Shown here piece after piece: positions 37,101 to 46,959 of a stretch of 64,000 nucleotides of DNA. Within the stretch, counting starts at the first letter, position 1. Every line of letters begins with the position of its first letter. A model generated the notes under the pieces. It was given only the letters and a program-made list of their open reading frames with translations, was not told the DNA's origin and ran no database searches. The DNA is from Ligula intestinalis (taxonomy: Eukaryota; Platyhelminthes; Cestoda; Diphyllobothriidea; Diphyllobothriidae), in the NCBI GenBank assembly GCA_036362985.1, contig JAYGXS010000008.1, positions 9,766,304 through 9,830,303 on the forward strand. Direction: 5' to 3'. Position numbers and translations under genes: made by a program.

Positions 37101-37784
37101 CTTTTTTCTCGGCTTTATGAAAAATTGGTGATTCGAGGCTAGCGGTTTATTCAGAGACCTAATAAACACTACGCCTTCTGCGTGACTTGTCAGTACATAT
37201 TTTTCCGAATGTTAAACTTAAATAGATCAATTGCCCTTCTCCGTGAAAAATCACCTTTGTTTATATGGGGTATTCTTAATTTTGTCTCTAATTGAACACA
37301 GTCGCACGCCTACCCTATCATCATGTGAAAAATGCTCTTTTAACTGCGTCTTTTCTTTTTCAGGCAAGCTGTTCCGACTTCTGCACTATGAAAAGACACG
37401 CCGAAGTTAAAGTAAGCTTACGCTATTTGCCTGTTTTATGAAATACTCTCCTGTTCTCGTGGCGCCGTTGTTGTTAATGAGCCAGGTCTGATGAAATTGT
37501 TAATCTCATCGCTAGTTTATATTCCGAAATGTATTATCCAATCCTATCCATCACCCTCATAGCTCGACCCTCTTCGACCCAGGTTTTATTTCTTACTGTG
37601 AGACTCCCTCTAAATGTATATCTTCGTGTTTGTTCTTCCGCAGACATTCTTCGACACCCACCCGGTATCCTGTGTCCGTGCGGTGAACCAGGCTCTTGAA
37701 TCTGTGGAAATCAACTCGAAGATCGCACAACGTGACTATGCTGATGCTGCTGCCTTCCTGCGTTCTCTCGTCAGCACCAGCTAG
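19151..37784 (+). CDS. NPEPPS: Puromycin-sensitive-type M1 aminopeptidase, copy 2 (complete, 16 exons)
   Basis: A zinc exopeptidase of family M1 that releases N-terminal residues from peptides. Exons: 19151-19360, 19761-19833, 19868-19935, 19977-20102, 20440-20547, 20737-21095, 23837-24044, 25635-25706, 27937-28041, 28593-28833, 31002-31309, 32559-32796, 33037-33290, 34464-34724, 37364-37411, 37644-37784. They sum to 2820 nt (939 residues; human PSA is about 919) with every phase consistent. Residues 1-33 are Arg/Ser-rich and look like a mitochondrial presequence; Met28 is an alternative start. Motifs: CMDEP at 169-173 (usually CWDEP or CFDEP), GAMEN at 304-308, HELAH at 340-344 with E363 as third zinc ligand (H-E-X2-H-X18-E), catalytic Tyr426 in SYEKGAS, then the helical C-terminal domain. 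Introns 6 and 8 begin with GC instead of GT. Introns 2 and 3 are only 34 and 41 nt. Large introns hold antisense transposons. Confidence 0.96.
19834..19976 (+). other. Two micro-introns (34 and 41 nt) around exon 3 of copy 2
   Basis: Intron 2 is 19834-19867 (GTAATG...CCCAAG) and intron 3 is 19936-19976 (GTACGA...CTTAAG). Splicing them restores the family alignment through [18 protein letters not shown] and TGSGHL. Introns this short are typical of 5' exons in flatworm genes and help identify the lineage. Confidence 0.85.
21195..21260 (-). ncRNA. Hammerhead-ribozyme-like motif (HHR1), 3' region of PLE-1
   Basis: On the - strand the core CUGAUGA (plus 21234-21240) and GAAA (plus 21221-21224) are followed by stem III GCG-UU-CGC (plus 21213-21220). 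The A-U closing pair and the UC cleavage-site dinucleotide follow (plus 21211-21212). Stem I is a perfect 7-bp helix, UUUUGGC (plus 21241-21247) with GCCAAAA (plus 21204-21210). Stem II is weak: only the first G-C pair forms, with loop AAGUUAC. A GUAAC in the stem I loop could pair with GUUAC. PLEs are known to carry hammerheads with short stem III. Activity is not shown. Confidence 0.6.
21270..22670 (-). mobile_element. Penelope-like element PLE-1, 5'-truncated and broken (intron 6 of copy 2)
   Basis: Reading the - strand from 22668: the reverse transcriptase shows [11 protein letters not shown] (domain A region) and [16 protein letters not shown], then after a frameshift YGRYVDDIF with the catalytic DD. 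The linker ([12 protein letters not shown]...FPAA) and the GIY-YIG endonuclease follow: [22 protein letters not shown], and the tail ending at 21335. An in-frame stop precedes SFTCSC, and the YIG motif reads FIG. The N-terminal half of the RT is missing. It lies antisense to the host gene and is closest to PLE-2 at the right edge. Confidence 0.85.
22670..23735 (-). mobile_element. CR1/Jockey-like LINE 3' fragment (intron 6 of copy 2)
   Basis: The - strand encodes the C-terminal part of a non-LTR reverse transcriptase: [34 protein letters not shown] and [10 protein letters not shown]. After a frame break it continues through [15 protein letters not shown] to a Cys/His cluster, [17 protein letters not shown]. 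It ends at about 22670-22690 in a CCAACCAACCAAC-type tail. It is 5'-truncated, with the palm and endonuclease missing, and abuts the truncated end of PLE-1. Unaffected intron sequence resumes at about 23735, matching copy 3 near 44190. Confidence 0.85.
26074..27364 (-). mobile_element. Internally deleted Gypsy-type LTR retrotransposon (intron 8 of copy 2)
   Basis: The - strand reads: LTR (about 27358 to 26985, starting TTAGGATGGCCTAACA), a TGGCGACGC primer-binding-like site, then Gag from about 26966 ([63 protein letters not shown]). Gag ends at a decayed C-x2-C-x3-H-x4-C knuckle near 26135-26172. A few bases later the element ends in a sequence matching the LTR terminus (GTTATAAC). Pol and most of the 3' LTR are missing. 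Stops and a frameshift break Gag. AAGGGG flanks it at 26074-26079 and 27359-27364, and the homologous intron of copy 3 has a single AAGGGG (about 48732), i.e. the empty site. Confidence 0.8.
29815..30315 (-). mobile_element. PLE-4 GIY-YIG endonuclease fragment with hammerhead-like tail (intron 10 of copy 2)
   Basis: The - strand encodes [18 protein letters not shown], with a conserved Cys pair and YVG in place of [16 protein letters not shown] follows, then after a frame break [13 protein letters not shown]... and [18 protein letters not shown], a typical PLE C-terminus. Downstream on the same strand, at plus 29835-29870, lies a GGGUCC-GAAAC-GUC core preceded by a degenerate CUNGANUGA. This resembles a PLE hammerhead with minimal stem III but is probably dead. 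The protein type differs from PLE-1, -2 and -3. Confidence 0.75.
30691..30722. repeat. C-tract and (AT)n microsatellite
   Basis: Ten or more C are followed closely by about eight AT dinucleotides in intron 10 of copy 2. This is low-complexity sequence. Confidence 0.8.
33650..34375. mobile_element. Unclassified insertion in intron 13 of copy 2
   Basis: Introns 13 of copies 1 and 3 pass directly to a stretch like GCGGACCAACCTTCAGATGC just before exon 14. In copy 2 about 0.7 kb is inserted before the equivalent sequence at 34390. It contains AT-rich and purine-rich parts (AAAGAGAGGGGAGGATGAG near 33860) and no recognisable coding domain. Exact ends were not resolved. Confidence 0.45.
35860..36921. 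mobile_element. R3 insertion (about 1.04 kb) with 11-bp direct flanks, inside an R2 repeat
   Basis: TCTCTACTAAG occurs at 35860-35870 and 36911-36921. Joining the outer sequences restores a continuous R2 repeat (...CCTTCCCAAGAC / TAACCACGGTCTGAAG...), as in the unbroken R2 copy at 38110-38260. The intervening sequence has no coding domain. Part of it recurs at about 42240-42540 (CAGTCATCTAGTCATGG; AGAAATATGAC; GATTCTG.CTCATC). The 11-bp duplication suggests target-primed insertion. No clear poly(A) tail or inverted termini were seen. Confidence 0.55.
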
Positions 37785-37887
37785 AAGCCATTGATCCGCT
37801 CCGGCCTCGTTTCCCGATTCTTTACCTCCCTCTCCCGCTTTCATGCACTTTTCTACTGATTTGTTCTGTGTATTTTCTATTATTCAT

Positions 37888-37893
37888 AATAAA
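37888..37893 (+). terminator. Polyadenylation signal AATAAA, copy 2
   Basis: Lies 104 nt downstream of the stop codon, as in copy 1. Confidence 0.75.
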
Positions 37894-38109
37894 ACCTGCA
37901 GTGTAATGTAAGTAAATTACGGCAGTACAGCAAGTGTTAAAAACAGCCAATGAAAATTAGTGGTGGGGAAGGTTTGAGGGCTAAATCAACGTATGAAAAA
38001 GTCTAGCTATATCACCCTCGTGAGCCACCTGACTGACGAAAACCCCGTCGTTCGCACAGGTCCCAAAACTATCCCGATTTAAACTGAGCTCCATATCCTC
38101 CTATGACAG

Positions 38110-38260
38110 CGGATGAAGTAAGTTAAGCCCTAGAAACTGCGATCTTTAGGCCATGGTTACTTAGTAGAGAAGTCTTGTGAAGGCCAGAGTGTTAGAAACA
38201 GTATATAATAGGGTAGAAGGCTGACTACGGAGAGCACGACATTCCGTGGGAGCGGACGTA
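38110..38260 (-). repeat. R2 repeat, 3' part
   Basis: Reverse complement of the R2 end: CTTCACAAGACTTCTCTACT, then AAGTAACCATGGCCTAAAG, then ATCGCAGTTTCTAGGGC. It splits the flank that copies 1 and 2 otherwise share. Confidence 0.55.
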
Positions 38261-39728
38261 ATACGCAGTCTTAAAAGGAGTACTATTGAAGGAACAAGCA
38301 CAACCCTACTAATTGTCGGCAAGTCTAGCTGCATAGGTGTAAAGATGTCTATGCGCACGGGTTTAGCCAAGCCTGTCCAGTCCTCAGCCAATCGGGAAAA
38401 TGTGCAGGTTTTGGCGTCAGAGTTCGCGAGGAATCGATTAGCTTCTGCGTGCGCGCGGTGAAATCGGAGGTGCAAGAACGCGCAGAGGTAAGAGGATGAG
38501 TCAGCGCTGGACGCGCGATTAGACAAAAGTTTGGCAGATGAGAAGGGGGTTAATACGCACAGTACTGCCGAATTCAGTCTGCCACTTGTCCACTGCAAGA
38601 CATTGATGACCGTCGTACCTGACTCATTGGGTGCATTACAAATCAGTCCAGATGAAGTTGAGTAAGTATGCAAGCTCATATTCCCGTCTGCTATGATTGG
38701 TGCAGAAATACGATGCATGTTAGCTGTGGATACAATTATAGGAGTAGATTACTATAATATACTATCGGCTGATCTTAGTAAGCATGATTACTAGAATAAA
38801 CACTCTAAGCAATGGTATATAATCTCTAGGTGCAGTATCATAGTCCAAAGGTAGTAAAACGAGACTCGGATATTGGTGAACAGAGGTGAGAGGGCGGAAA
38901 CCAAGGCAAACTGCTGGTCACAGGGTCCGACACATGTCAAGTCAAGCTTATTAAAGGACAAGTACTTACTTGGTATACGATAAACCCAGATTCAAACTTC
39001 TTGTTGAGATCAAGACGGTATGATTCGCAGAGTTGGCTTTAGTCGGCGTCACTTCTGACGAACGATAAAGCCAGAAATTGTACCGGCAATACAATCACTC
39101 AGCTTAGTAAAATTTGACGCAGCTTTTTGTGGAAAAGTTGAGGGAAAGGGTGTAGCGCTGACGCCAATTCCGCAAACCGCACGTGACTTCTCTACTCTAC
39201 TTCCTTCTGGGCCAGCCAATCACAGGTGCCGTAGACTTCTATTGGCCACGTATCTGATCGACCGTCCAGTGACTCACTCTTGCATGAAGTTTATTCAGCA
39301 CACAGACGCGCGCGCGCAGGACCTGCCGCGCATCGGGTATTCAGACCGCCATTGAGTTCCTATGCACAATAAACAAATCCTGCTGATCTTATCCCTTTTC
39401 GTCCTGTACGGAACTTGGCGTAATAATTGTAGTGTTCTGAGCACAAACACGGCTTAGACTTTACAAGGAAACCAGGGCAACCTCCGCTGGTCTTAGTCCC
39501 TACAGCCCCGACTTAGCACACCTGTTCTGTTCGTTCGAGCGATGTCTGTATATTCGATTTTGATGAAAGCCAAGGCAAGCTCTGTTGGGCTCAGGGTCCC
39601 ACACGTACTTACTTGGAATAATTTTAACCCAGATTTAAACTTCTTATTGAGATCAAGGCCATATGAACCACAGAGATGGCTTTCATCAGCGTCAACTCTG
39701 ACAAATGGTAACATCAGTGTTAGGACCA

Positions 39729-40248
39729 TAGTCGCCGGTTATTAAGCCCACGGTTTATAGGCCCAGCCGCGTATTCAGCCCTAATTAGCTTGGGACGGCA
39801 TTTTACATAGCGAAATCCGCCGGCTAATAATCCCAGTTGCCGGCTACAAAGCACAGTTTGCCAACGGAATAGAGTGGGATTTCATCTCTCTGCGTGCGCA
39901 ACGCGGTCTACAGGCATTAGGTTTCACAAAATTCGACGATTTCTGGTGCCTGGAGAAGGACATCAAAGAGCACTTGCGAGTGAAGTTTCTTCCAAAACAA
40001 CTGACACTAGACCGCTTTTTTAAACGTGTTGCTAATAATTTTTTGTTTTTGTTATTACGTAAAAAACAAAAAAATACCATTCTTTTCTTGTACATAGCCA
40101 AGCTCTTCCCATAATACCGTACGTATGTAATGTATAGTGGCTATCCTGCGTTTGCTAATCAAGAAATAGGACTCTCCGATTATTGCGCCCGCTGTTTATT
40201 AAGCCCAATTCGGTATGGGCCCGAGGTGGGCTTAATAGCCGGCGACTA
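39729..40248 (+). mobile_element. TA-flanked terminal-inverted-repeat element, pogo-like
   Basis: The left end 39731-39751 (GTCGCCGGTTATTAAGCCCAC) is the near-perfect inverse of the right end 40226-40246, and TA dinucleotides flank both ends (39729-39730 and 40247-40248). TA duplications are the rule for Tc1/mariner/pogo elements. Sub-terminal sequence repeats the CCGGCTAATAATCCCA theme. The element is 516 bp, sits inside the interspersed repeat array, and retains an open frame at 39857-40114. Confidence 0.65.
39857..40114 (+). pseudogene. Possible transposase C-terminal remnant with PIP-box, inside the TIR element
   Basis: An 85-codon frame without an ATG runs from FANGIEWDFISLRAQRG through LGFTKFDDFWCLEKDI to a TAA at 40112-40114. 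It contains QLTLDRFF (39998-40021), matching the PCNA-interacting consensus Q-x-x-[ILM]-x-x-F-F, followed by a basic tail. Pogo transposase is known to carry a PIP-box. The N-terminal DNA-binding and most of the DDE domain are absent, so the product cannot be a working transposase. Family assignment is inference. Confidence 0.4.
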
Positions 40249-41049
40249 CTGTACCAGTACTACTACAGTTGTTGACATTGAGGGGATATGTGGCCAGTCA
40301 ACGTCACCTCTGACAAATAAGACAGGCAGAAATATTCACAGGACTAATATCAGTGAGCTTAGTAAAATGAGACCCATTGATGCCTATGCCAAACACCCCC
40401 TGTTTCTACTAACTAAACTGTCCGAAATCTGTGTTGCGAGGATGCACTCCGGCAACCCATGATTCAATTGAATGTGGCACAGTTCGCTATCAATTGACTG
40501 TGTGTCGCAGTTGCGGAGGTGCACACCTTGACCTTGGCTACTGAAAATAGTAAACTTAAGAGGCCTGCCCATGCTCTTTGAAATCACTTATTTGCTAGTA
40601 ATATGCGATATTTTCAGTGATTTTTCCAAACAACGAAAAGTAAAAGCGCCAATGGTACTTATATTAATAATTCACTGCTTCTTAAGCTTGAGGTAATATG
40701 TGCCCAGTGTTGACTTCATTCAGCGTTACGTCTGACTGCTAATAATACAGCCAGAAATAGTACCAGCAATACTACCACTCAGCTTCGTAAAATGAGACAG
40801 CTTTTGGTGGACAGAGTTGAGAGGGAGACAACCAAGGCAATTCTGTTGTGCTCAGGCCCCATATCCCCGACGTAGCACACCCGTTCTGTTCGTAAGAGCG
40901 GTGTCCGCATACTCGGCCATCGACTTCGATGAAGTCCACCAAGAGCTTGGTACAGCCAACCACTTTCTTCACCTTCGTCCGGAGTCTCGAATACAAAACG
41001 GGGCCCGGCGTAGGCCGCTTTCTCCAATGCGAGCTGAAACGCCGCCTAA

Positions 41050-42560
41050 CTTAGTCTTTAGTAAAAGTAGCATTTTGCGCAGGTACTTCCGTACCATCTA
41101 CTCTCACTCACATTTAGTAGGTTTGAAAAAAGGCCGAAGGAGGCCGAGACTGATGCTGTTTCTACTAATACTGACCATCAAAGTAGCCGAGTCTTAGTAG
41201 TACTGGTAACATTTCTGACGCTAACCTTTGTCAGAAGAGACGCTTATTTAAAATCAACGCTGCGGCTCATTCCTCCTTTGTCCTCGGCAAGGAGTGGGCA
41301 ATCTGGGTTTATGTTATTTCGAGTAAATACATGTTTGAGGCCCTGAGCACAGCATAGCCTGCCTTGGTTTCCGCCCTCTTAAATCCCTCCTCCCAGGCTG
41401 CGTCAGCTTCAACTAGGAATTGGACTATGAGGGCTAAAACTGTGCTGCTTAAGTACACGCCTATGCTTGTGTGCTAATTCTAGTAATCATTGTTACTAAA
41501 ACCAGCAATTGGTATATCGTGATGTGGCCTGTAGGTGCCTGTAGGAATCCAGCCGGAATCCAGTATGCACTCCCAATCTGTATGGGGTAAAGTAGATTAA
41601 CAGTTTATGGGTTAAGACAGAGTTTTATTGACAAGAAGCACAAAGCTCTATCAGACATTTACGACTGACGTATTGACTTTTGCCATGTATAGGCTGTCTG
41701 TAGGCCTACTACAACGCCTAGATTGCGATTGACTAAGCATAGTCGCAGGGCACTGTCTTCCTATACTACTATAAACTAGCAAGTTGGCGGAGTGTTAGTA
41801 GTACTGTTACTATATCTGTCGCTATTATACGTCAGAGGTGATGCTGATTTGAGTCAGCGCTGAGATTCATGTCAACCTGGATTTCGGCTATTTTGAGTAA
41901 TGCGTTTTCGGGGCCAGAACACGTCATGGCTGGTCTTGTCTTCCGCGCCCTCACCGCTATCGCCAAAGCTGTGTCAGATTTTATTAAGTTTCCGGCTACG
42001 AAGACTGGGAGCTGCTTTTGGATGTATTATGTGAATGCTGAGGCGGCTTATACGATATAGTTTTCGTATCGACTTATAGCAGTAAAGTATATTGTAATGC
42101 AAGTTCAATAGAGACAGTCCACTAAATGGGAGCCCTGTTTTTACTCAATTTGGGTTATGCATGTTTCGCCTGCACATATGTGCATATACTATACAGTGGG
42201 CTTCCTATTGTAGGTAGATAGGGTTAATACATTTTAGACCTCGGTCTCACCGCCTAGCGCTCACCTAATTCAGACTTCTGAAACATCTACAATATGTAGT
42301 TTAAGCTCAGAAATTGCAGAGCATCATCTGTCTAGTGGTTCGCCAGCAGTCATCTAGTCATGGAAGTTTAGTAAATTCCTGTTAAAGTATAAGTACTTCA
42401 GAAATATGACATAAATCCTTCTTTTTATCAATTTAGTATAACAGTAGGGAAATATGAGCCTATCAGCTGACGTGATTCTGTCTCATCGAAAACGTAAGAG
42501 TTTAACTTGCTTCCCATTGTAACTGCTGTGACTCCTGCTTACCCCGCACGATCTTAATAC
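41050..42560. other. Non-coding intergenic stretch with decayed repeats
   Basis: Scattered module fragments are recognisable (e.g. around 41200-41260 and 41815-41870), plus the R3 relative at 42240-42540. No coding region was found. Confidence 0.35.
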
Positions 42561-42819
42561 TACAGCGTCGCTTCTGGGGAATAATACAGCAAGAAATATT
42601 AACAGGAATACTAGTGCTCAGATCAGTAAAACGAGACACGGCTTTTGCTAGACAGACGTGAGAGAGTGGAGAGCAACGCAAACTCTGCTGTTCTCAAGCC
42701 TCCACACACGTACTTACTTGGAATACTTTCAACCCAGATAAAGGTGGTGAAGGCCACAGCCTTGGCTTTAATCAGCGTCACCTCTGACAAATGGTAACGC
42801 CAGGGTTAGTGCCAGTAAT

Positions 42820-43290
42820 ACTACATAATCATAACATCCTTAGCAATAATATGTTAACAAATCAAAAAGGTTCCCGTCCCACTAGAAACAATCAGCATAC
42901 AATTAATAACGCTAAAGCTAGGACGGCCCAGCGATCAAATTTCTACACCATAAGGTATGCGATCATATGGAATGCCCTACCCAACGATATTCGCAAAAGC
43001 CACAGTTTAGCCGAATTTAGAATAAAGACCAAGCAGTTCTTCTCAAATGACATGACGCATATATTTCTGAACAAAATAGGACACTTTGCTAACCAGTTCT
43101 TTGACGTCCAATTCGGACCAAAAGGGATCTAACGGTCCAGGAGTGTTCCCGCAAAGTTTGGGGAAAACTGGCCACTGCTGGAGGCCTTCCAGTCGACGGT
43201 TTCCAACGCAGATCAAATCAAAGCTGAAGCAAAATTGTGCCTTGCCTCCTTTTCCAATCCTTAAAAATTAAAAAAATTAAAAACAAAAAC
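42820..43290 (+). mobile_element. LINE 3' end with A-rich tail
   Basis: The frame ending at 43132 encodes RSNFYTIRYAIIWNALPND and SLAEFRIKTKQFF. This pattern (R-x-F-x-x-R-x-x-x-x-W-N-x-L-P ... F-K-x-x-L) is the C-terminal signature of many non-LTR reverse transcriptases. The 3' part closes in an A-rich tail at about 43262-43290. The body of the element is missing (5' truncation). Confidence 0.7.
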
Positions 43291-43657
43291 GAAGAACAAT
43301 TTATCGATTCCAATATTCTTCGATCGAAGTAACAAATCGCTAGCGATCGCTAGGGACTTTCACCAGAATGTCCAATAATTCACTACCCCGCAGTTCTGTG
43401 TCCCCAGGTGAACGTACGCACCGAATGTGTGGGCGCTTGCTCAGAGTTTTTCAAACCCCCCTCCCCCTTTGCGCAGCCCTCGTTTGGCGTCAGAGTGCAC
43501 GCACCCGTTTTCAGCAGAAAGTAACGATCCGTTCTCATGAAACGCGCTGCTTGGGCCACGACGAACACCTGGTCATGCCTCGCAGTCAACTAAACCGGTA
43601 CCCGGCCGCGCGAACGCCACCCTCCCCCTACCACTAACTTCACTCACCCCTCCCCCC

Positions 43658-43757
43658 NNNNNNNNNNNNNNNNNNNNNNNNNNNNNNNNNNNNNNNNNNN
43701 NNNNNNNNNNNNNNNNNNNNNNNNNNNNNNNNNNNNNNNNNNNNNNNNNNNNNNNNN
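43658..43757. other. Assembly gap, 100 N
   Basis: Exactly 100 N, the usual placeholder for a gap of unknown length. It lies about 520 bp upstream of the first visible exon of copy 3, so exons 1-6 of that copy may be hidden in the gap. Confidence 0.98.
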
Positions 43758-44819
43758 AGGTTCTTCGGGAACAAAATAAGATTATTGTGAAATACATGGA
43801 GTCTGGTAAGAAATTCGTATTCAGACAAATCCGAGCTGTTCTAAGCATAGTTAACTTCAAGCATTATTGAAAACTTTATTCTGTGGTTAACCAAGGTATA
43901 CGCTGATAGGCGTCCGTCGGAGCCAGTTTTCTGGTCTATAATGAATATGTTCGTTTCTATATGACCTTGAAAAATGTAAGTTGTATCTACATGAACATGC
44001 CTATTAATGCATATCTCGCCTAAACGCATCCGTTTAAGGACTTTGTGACAATTCATTGCCAGGCAAGCGCCAGCGATGCGAATTTTCTCCCATATAAGTA
44101 GGTGTCTGTTGCGAGGATGTATGCATGAAACAACTGTTTTCTGAGTAACCTGATCTTTTAGTTTGGAAGTCTGCCAAAATAACAGAAAAAATCTTCGAAA
44201 TTATTTTAATTATAGTAAATAATGCTTTAAGACTTAACACGTTTTGATTGAATTTTCTCGAACTTTCTTTGTTTTTAGAGAAACACGGTTGCTTGTCGAC
44301 CAGGGGAACACGTCTCTGGCAGCGAAGCGGCTCGTTGCCCTGACTGTGACCCACGAATTAGCTCATATGTGGTTTGGTAATTTGGCAACAATGGAATGGT
44401 GGACGCATCTGTGGCTAAATGAGGGATTTGCTACGTGGAATGAATTTGTCGCCACTGACTTCTGTTTTCCCGATTACAACATTTCGGTTAGTTATTCCTC
44501 CAGCTCTTCCACTAGAGGTGTCAGTCTCTGCAAAATCCTTATTTTTTACGCTTCGTTGTTAGGCGTCCTGTCTGCAAAGTGCTTCCCCTCTTGATGTTTT
44601 TGATGTTCTCGGAGGTTGAAGTTTTATGTTAATTTCGCTTACACGAGCCACAAAGAGTTGCTTGGATTTTTAATGCGAAGTTGCCTTCATTCACCAGCAG
44701 TTCACGGTCGTCCTGCCATCGTGCCGCCATCGGTTTTTGTGGCTTGGCAAGACTGTCACTACTGGTCTGCAGTTGCTTTTTCAGCTGATCGAAGAGACTG
44801 CCTATTTTGCTGGTCTCTA

Positions 44820-46780
44820 TAACGATCGTTAGGCTGCCCGTATCCTTTGCAATTACCTGATAACTGACACCTAGTTTACCAGGAAATCGTCTTCTCCGTC
44901 GAAGATTTTCTAGGAAGCAATCACTTTAAATCTTCCGAATTTGGCAATTTCATGGTATATTTGTTATCATTGAATGAAATGAGTTGACTTAGAACGGTGG
45001 GTTCTCCCCCAACCAGAACTCGTGGCCCTAGATTGTTGGAAGCCAACCTCTTCGTTGTTATGGTGTGATGTCGGATATAATTTTGATTCTCTAGGACGCT
45101 CCATTCAGATATCGCTACCTACTAATAACTGCTTTACACTAAATGCTGAGCGACCTATAGTCTGAAGTTAGGCTACTATGACTGTGATCACATGTGTTTA
45201 AAGCAAGTAACTTATCAGGACAAAACGTTTTGTATCCTTCACTGAGCTAACCTATCTTAATGTTATTTCGTACCTCCGTATGGTTTGATAATATTTCTAG
45301 CGATAGCTTATACTGTGGAAGTGGATGTTGTGGTGTTTTGATTATAGTCACTGTGTGGACACAAAAACGTCAGTTCTGGGATTAACTGCCTCAACTTGAC
45401 GCAACACGTTACATCTTTGGGTAGGAGGACCTCGTGGGGCCGCCTGGGGGCGCGCCCCTCGGTCTTACTGGCTCCTGATTTTATGGGAGACGTCGGGCGG
45501 GGCATGTCAGGGAACAAATTAGATCGCAATAATCCTGTAAAATAAAAAAGTTACGAGCGTAAGTTGGGGCGCGAACTCAAGCCTCGGGCGATGACACTGA
45601 AGTACGCTTTAATATCATCGCTAACGCCCCACCGGACCAACGGCGAGCGTGCGTATGTGAGCGGAGTGTTGCCTGATATCGCGCGAGGTCATTGAGACAC
45701 ATTTTATAGTATTTTTACTAATCCCAACTACAATAAAGGTGAACGAGTGCAGAAGGTTGAAGATTGTGGAACTTAAACCTTCTTAATTTTTTAAGTAGGC
45801 CATTATTCCCGTGGTTAATTGAAAAAGCCATTTCCGTTTAATATACTGGCTTAAGCGGTTATTGTGGGCAGTTGGCTTCCGAGAACCACTCTACAGTTCA
45901 ATGCCATCATCCAATCCCTGTTGGATATACGGTTGTCGTGTAGAAAACTGGAAGATTGTGGATAATTCAACCTACTTAAACATTGTATGTAGGTGGTTCG
46001 AATACATAAGGACCCTTCTGCGACCCAAATAGGTGCTCTTACCCATCTTTGTTTTCAAGTTTTGAAGTACAAGTTAGCCAGTGAGAGGTTTCTCTGTTGA
46101 CGTTCACCTCCAACGCTTAAAAATTCAGACAGTAAGCCAAGAGTTCCCGTCAAAATTCACTTCGCAATGCATTTTCAGCGCACCAGTCTGCATAACTTTT
46201 CGCGAATCACCAAGTTTCGCTCTGTGAGGGAAATAATCGTTAGTTCGAGTCAGGGGAGGCGAACCATTGTAGTAAATAACATTAGCCACGGGTGCTGTGT
46301 GACAACTATGTGCTCTTCGACGTAAAGTCTTCAGTTACCTAGTCGGCAACCGCGTTGTCCTTACATTTTCTGCTTAGAACCTAAGAAGAGCCTGATTATT
46401 TTTCCCCTCTCAATCAAGATCTTTAGGCTGCCGTGTCCTTTGAAAGCACCTTATAACTGACACCTAGTTTATCGGGAATTCGTCTTCTTCTTAGAAAACA
46501 TTTCAAGGGGCAATCATTTTACCTCCTCTGAGTTCAGATTATTTCAAACCCTCCAATTTTATTATCAGCGAATGACATAATTTTACCTCAGAACGGGTTC
46601 TCCCCCAACCCGAGTCGTAGCCCCTATGAGGACAACACTTTTTGTATCCTTCACTGAGATAACCTATCTTTATGCTATTCGGCAACTTTTTTTGCTTTTG
46701 TAACATTTTCGGTGGTAGCTTATGCTCTTGCTATGGATGTGGATGTTGTGGTACTTTGATTCTAGTGTTTGGGGATTTTC
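44820..46780. repeat. Internal duplication in intron 7 of copy 3
   Basis: About 44820-45300 and 46400-46780 are diverged direct copies: GATCGTTAGGCTGCCCGT at 44824 and GATCTTTAGGCTGCCGTG at 46421, then ACTGACACCTAGTTTA in both. Copy 2 has only one equivalent, at about 24344. This partly explains why the intron is 3.8 kb here and 1.6 kb in copy 2. Confidence 0.6.
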
Positions 46781-46959
46781 TGTTGAGAATCAACTTGGCG
46801 CAACGCGTTACATGATTATTTTTTAAGTTGGAGATTTCCCTGTTCACGTCCACCCCGACACTTCAAAATGTGAATAGTACTTCTACTTCACAATGCATTT
46901 CCAGTGCAGCCGTCTGCGTAACTTTTCTCGAGTCACAAAGTTTCGAACTCTAATGGAAA

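Larger units (their letters stand above)
38760..41050. repeat. Interspersed repeat array downstream of copy 2
   Basis: The modules described at 8400-9620 recur here, e.g. GGTGAACAGAGGTGAGAGGG at 38875 and CAATTGACTGTGTGTCGCAG near 40491. They are interrupted by an unclassified GC-rich stretch near 39150-39430 ending CACAATAAAC and by the TIR element at 39731-40246. Confidence 0.6.

Noticed and set aside
38161..38718. 185-residue - strand open frame
   Set aside because: Its C-terminal part overlaps an R2 repeat end and the rest is flank shared with copy 1, where no such frame is open. No domain is recognised.
43368..43637. 89-residue + strand frame before the N gap
   Set aside because: Open frames exist on both strands in a C-rich stretch, with no homologous exon and no domain.
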